Shown here in pieces: positions 63,840 to 64,000 of a DNA stretch of 64,000 bases (positions within the stretch are counted from its first letter, which is position 1; every line of letters starts with the position of its first letter). The position numbers were made by a program, and so were the translations under genes. Under the pieces are notes generated by a model. It did no database searches, had not been told where the DNA came from, and saw only the letters and a program-made list of their open reading frames with translations. The DNA is from CAYRGY01 sp964424075 (lineage in GTDB: Bacteria; Patescibacteriota; Gracilibacteria; UBA1369). Where the stretch lies: the NCBI GenBank assembly GCA_964424075.1, contig CAYRGY010000001.1:316101-380100 (forward strand), written 5' to 3'.

Positions 63840-64000
63840 GCGCCAACCCCCTTTAAGCGCACAGGAAAGCGCTGGACGCCGCGCTGCTGAACCACTTTCG
63901 GCAGTCGCGTCAACTGTTGACCATCGCGCCACAACTGGCCATCGCGTCAACCCTCCAAAACCGCAGCAGCAAGCCTTTAACACCGTATCATCGCGCCACA

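Noticed and set aside
63452..63983. Two minus-strand open frames of 160 and 79 residues with Gly-Ala-Pro-Val and Arg-Thr-Ser-Gln repeats
   Set aside because: They only follow the tandem repeat. Units of 18 and 19 bases shift the frame between copies, so no constant peptide is encoded.
1..64000. Alternative genetic code (TGA as Gly)
   Set aside because: TGA ends genes at natural places and long families are complete without reading through TGA.

Overview
The window looks like chromosome from a Candidate Phyla Radiation (Patescibacteria) bacterium or a close relative. Evidence: moderate-to-low GC, tightly packed genes, short or no Shine-Dalgarno leaders, a DUF4012 protein, a 6066-residue exported protein, several large envelope proteins with no recognisable family, and a reduced ThrS without the TGS domain. 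TGA acts as a stop (for example at 26573-26575), so the TGA-glycine code of Gracilibacteria/Absconditabacteria is not in use. I cannot place it to phylum from sequence alone. No tRNA, rRNA, CRISPR array or insertion sequence was seen.

Layout. 1-7.1 kb: the end of a DUF4012 gene converging on the mutS-mutL mismatch repair pair; a 450-bp gene-poor stretch with strong hairpins; two doubtful small ORFs; lexA with a near-consensus promoter whose spacer is a perfect dyad, a good candidate LexA operator. 7.2-20.1 kb: envelope and housekeeping genes, namely an ftsW-murG-glycosyltransferase-lemA run, lspA with a membrane protein, a slipin, an MscS channel, uppP with a sugar nucleotidyltransferase, a glutaredoxin-like protein, LysM-M23 peptidase-yidD-smr, and rpsF-rpsR without the usual ssb between them. 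20.2-30.3 kb: a five-gene plus-strand operon of unknown membrane-associated proteins, one resembling VirB6/TrbL polytopic channels, ending in a terminator. 30.3-39.7 kb: a 59-residue membrane microprotein, thrS, a lipoprotein, recF, a PrsW-type intramembrane protease, uvrA, an excisionase-like HTH gene and a 59-residue zinc-ribbon microprotein. 39.7-62.6 kb: a five-gene minus-strand operon in which the giant exported protein is followed by four proteins with signal peptides or N-terminal membrane anchors. 62.6-64 kb: a type IV pilin-like gene and a 17-copy 18/19-bp tandem repeat.

How the parts fit. DNA repair and SOS are represented by mutS, mutL, lexA, recF and uvrA. Lipid-II and wall synthesis is represented by ftsW, murG, uppP, the M23 peptidase and a nucleotidyltransferase. 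LspA would process the lipoprotein at 32656. The two most interesting loci are the 20-30 kb membrane operon and the giant-protein operon. The giant protein carries calcium-binding (thrombospondin type 3-like) repeats, S-layer-homology-like segments, Ig-like, FG-GAP-like, FN3-like and PKD-like regions and a gingipain-like N-terminal domain, so it is probably a cell-surface fibre, S-layer or attachment protein. All functional calls are from reading the sequence; no database search was run.
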